This document shows positions 5,147-6,527 of a stretch of 6,527 bases of DNA, piece by piece. Every line of letters starts with the position of its first letter. Within the stretch, counting starts at the first letter, position 1. Where the stretch lies: NCBI GenBank assembly GCA_002385985.1, contig DGEO01000009.1, positions 17,190-23,716 on the forward strand. The letters are read 5' to 3'. The notes under the pieces were generated by a model that made no database searches, had not been told where the DNA came from, and saw only the letters and a list, made by a program, of their open reading frames with translations. The position numbers were made by a program, and so were the translations under genes. This stretch comes from Anaerolineaceae bacterium UBA3924. Lineage in GTDB: Bacteria; Chloroflexota; Anaerolineae; Anaerolineales; Anaerolineaceae.

Positions 5147-6376
5147 ATGTCTCCGAACCCCTGGACTACTCTGGTCATTGTCGTCCTCACCCTGATCGGC
5201 GTCGCCGCCGGGCGCTTCCCGGTGATCCGCTCCAACCGGACCACTGTGGCGCTGATTGGCATGGCGCTGCTGGTGGCGGTCGGTCAGGTGCCCTTCGACG
5301 CCATTCCCGATTATCTGGACTTTGACACCCTCGTGCTGCTGTTCAGCATGATGATACTCAACGCCAACCTGAAGCTGGCCGGCTTCTTCGATCTGGCCGG
5401 TCAGGGCCTGGCGCGGATGGCGCGCACGCCGCGGGCATTTCTGGCGGTGGAGATCGTGCTGGTGGGTGTGCTTTCGGCCCTGCTGCTCAACGACACCGTG
5501 TGCCTTATGTTCGCCCCGCTGCTGCTCAGCCTGATGGACGCGCTCAAACGCAACCCCATCCCGTACCTGATCGCGCTGGCCACGGCGGCCAACGTCGGAT
5601 CGGTGGCCACGTTCACCGGCAACCCGCAGAACATGATCATCGGCGTGGCTTCGGGCATTCCCTACCTGGAGTTCACCGCGGCACTGCTGCCGGTGGCCGC
5701 CCTGGGTCTGGGGGTGATCTGGCTGGTGCTGGTGCGGATGTACCGCTACGAGTTCCTGCCCGACCAGCGTTTCGAGCTGTCTGAAATAGCCGAAAAACCG
5801 GTCAACCGGCCGCTGCTGATCAAATCCCTGTCGATCACCGCCGGGCTGGTGGTGGCCTTCCTGGCAGGCGTGCCGGTGGCGGCGGCTGCTTTTCTGGCCG
5901 CCAGCCTGCTGCTGGCCACCCGGCGGCACAAGCCCCAGCAGGTGTTTGCCGAGATCGACTGGAGCCTGCTGGTGTTTTTCTCCGCGCTGTTTGTGGTGAC
6001 CGGCTCGCTGGAGACCAGCGGGGTGACCCGCGCACTGATCCCGCTGGATGACCTGGCCCGTCAGGCGGACACGCTCAACCTGACGCTGCTCACCGCGGCG
6101 TTGAGTAACCTGATCTCCAACGTGCCGGCGGTGATGCTGCTGCGGCCGGTGGTGGTGAACCTGGCCGATCCGCGGGTTGGCTGGCTGACCGTGGCGGCCG
6201 CCTCGACCCTGGCCGGCAACCTGACCCTGCTGGGCTCGGTGGCCAATCTGCTGGTGGCGGAAACCGCCGCGTTGTGGCGGGTGGACCTGAGTTTCTGGGA
6301 GTACTTCAAGCCGGGGTTCCTGATCACCCTGGTCACGCTGGCCGTCAGCGTGGTCTACCTGACGATGGTGTTCTAG
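5147..6376 (+). CDS. ArsB / SLC13-like ion transporter (ion transporter superfamily permease)
   Basis: This 409-residue polytopic membrane protein has about 10-11 hydrophobic segments and is close to the usual length of ArsB/CitMHS-type permeases (about 400-430). It shows the superfamily's internal two-fold repeat. The first half has LLLNDT (112-117) followed by T-F-T-G158-N-P-Q-N-M-I-I-G (155-166). The second half has S320-N-L-I-S-N-V-P (320-327), then L355-A-G-N-L-T-L-L-G-S-V-A-N (355-367). In this superfamily the paired Asn/Thr/Gly-Asn motifs form the hairpins that hold substrate and cation. The family exports arsenite or imports di- and tricarboxylates, sulfate or other anions, usually coupled to an ion gradient. 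Substrate is not resolvable here, and no arsR or arsC lies in the visible DNA, so I do not call it arsB. The ATG at 5147 immediately follows a -10 element, with no ribosome binding site. Downstream is a GC-rich dyad. Confidence 0.9.
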   Translation: MSPNPWTTLVIVVLTLIGVAAGRFPVIRSNRTTVALIGMALLVAVGQVPFDAIPDYLDFDTLVLLFSMMILNANLKLAGFFDLAGQGLARMARTPRAFLAVEIVLVGVLSALLLNDTVCLMFAPLLLSLMDALKRNPIPYLIALATAANVGSVATFTGNPQNMIIGVASGIPYLEFTAALLPVAALGLGVIWLVLVRMYRYEFLPDQRFELSEIAEKPVNRPLLIKSLSITAGLVVAFLAGVPVAAAAFLAASLLLATRRHKPQQVFAEIDWSLLVFFSALFVVTGSLETSGVTRALIPLDDLARQADTLNLTLLTAALSNLISNVPAVMLLRPVVVNLADPRVGWLTVAAASTLAGNLTLLGSVANLLVAETAALWRVDLSFWEYFKPGFLITLVTLAVSVVYLTMVF

Positions 6377-6391
6377 CGGCCGCGCCGGCCG
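6377..6391 (+). terminator. GC-rich hairpin after the ArsB-like gene (weak terminator candidate)
   Basis: CGGCC (6377-6381) and GGCCG (6387-6391) form a 5-bp stem with a 5-base loop immediately after the stop codon. It is followed by GGGGCGG rather than a T-run, so it does not meet the intrinsic terminator pattern. It may slow or protect the 3' end, or have no function. Confidence 0.2.
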
Positions 6392-6472
6392 GGGCGGCGG
6401 GCACGGAATATGCAAGGAAAAACAGAACCAGGCTCTCGAGAAAATCACAGCAAGTTCAAAGAAAATGGCCTG

Positions 6473-6499
6473 TTGGCCCCCTGGTAAACGTGCTAGAAT
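6473..6499 (+). promoter_or_regulatory. Promoter-like element for a gene beyond the right edge
   Basis: TGCTAGAAT (6491-6499) is another TGn extended -10, with hexamer TAGAAT at 6494-6499. A possible -35, TTGGCC at 6473-6478, has a short 15-base spacer. Transcription would start near 6506 and run out of the window on the plus strand. The 6377-6472 stretch before it holds no gene I can support. Confidence 0.5.
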
Positions 6500-6503
6500 G
6501 ATT

Positions 6504-6527
6504 TATCCGCAGGATGGTATCCGCAGG
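6504..6527. repeat. Two-copy 10-base direct repeat with 14-base period
   Basis: TATCCGCAGG occurs at 6504-6513 and again at 6518-6527, separated by ATGG. The second copy ends exactly at the window edge, so more copies may follow. It starts at the predicted transcription start of the next gene. Whether it is an operator, a tandem repeat array or chance cannot be told from two copies. Confidence 0.5.

Noticed and set aside
5147..6376. Assigning the transporter as arsB (arsenite efflux)
   Set aside because: The motifs fit the whole ArsB/SLC13 superfamily, and no arsR, arsC or other arsenic gene is visible in the window.
5117..6407. 11-base direct repeat GCGGGCACGGA at 5117-5127 and 6397-6407 flanking the ArsB-like gene, suggestive of a mobile unit
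   Set aside because: Several 11-base matches are expected by chance in 6.5 kb of GC-rich DNA, a near copy also occurs around 858-868, and there is no transposase or inverted repeat.
5033..6448. 471-codon open frame on the minus strand opposite the ArsB-like transporter
   Set aside because: It is antisense to a clear membrane protein. Its translation is low-complexity His/Gln/Arg/Gly-rich, as expected from the complement of GC-rich hydrophobic codons, and shows no domain.

Overview
The window is high-GC DNA (roughly mid-60s percent by eye) and reads as ordinary bacterial chromosome. It holds six protein-coding genes: one cut by the left edge and five complete. I see no rRNA, tRNA, CRISPR array, transposase, integrase or phage gene. 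Gene content, the GC level and the protein sequences suggest an environmental anaerobic or facultative bacterium, possibly Chloroflexota (Anaerolineae-like). That placement is an impression from the protein sequences, not something demonstrated here.

Layout from left to right. (1) 1-768, minus strand: 5' part of a membrane thiol-disulfide protein, with a signal peptide, a CPHC thioredoxin-like domain and the start of a CcdA/DsbD-type membrane domain. The rest lies beyond the left edge. (2) 977-1939, minus: tandem-domain GNAT acetyltransferase. (3) 2055-2951, plus: soluble iron-sulfur protein with a C-terminal 2[4Fe-4S] ferredoxin domain and a cysteine-rich N-terminal part. It diverges from the acetyltransferase gene. 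(4) 2958-4181, minus: 12-helix MFS transporter, convergent with the ferredoxin gene and only 6 bp from its stop. (5) 4274-4981, minus: cysteine-rich protein distantly resembling the YkgJ / CxxCxxCC family. (6) 5147-6376, plus: ArsB/SLC13-like ion transporter, divergent from gene 5. The last 150 bp hold a GC-rich dyad, a promoter-like element and a short direct repeat that probably belong to the next gene.

The genes do not form one operon. Orientation changes repeatedly, and five of the six have their own promoter-like sequence just upstream. Three of these (GNAT, MFS and the ArsB-like transporter) use a TGnTAnAAT extended -10 element, and a fourth such element lies at the right edge. Predicted 5' leaders are very short: about 29-30 nt for GNAT and MFS, about 14 nt for the ferredoxin, and essentially zero for the ArsB-like transporter, which may be leaderless.

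Three products carry dense cysteine clusters (the thioredoxin/CcdA fusion, the Fe-S protein and the YkgJ-like protein). This hints at redox or metal chemistry, but nothing in the arrangement proves they work together. I do not see a convincing new multi-gene system. The most useful leads are the Cys-rich N-terminal half of the Fe-S protein, the YkgJ-like protein, the thioredoxin-CcdA fusion and the promoter/leader architecture.
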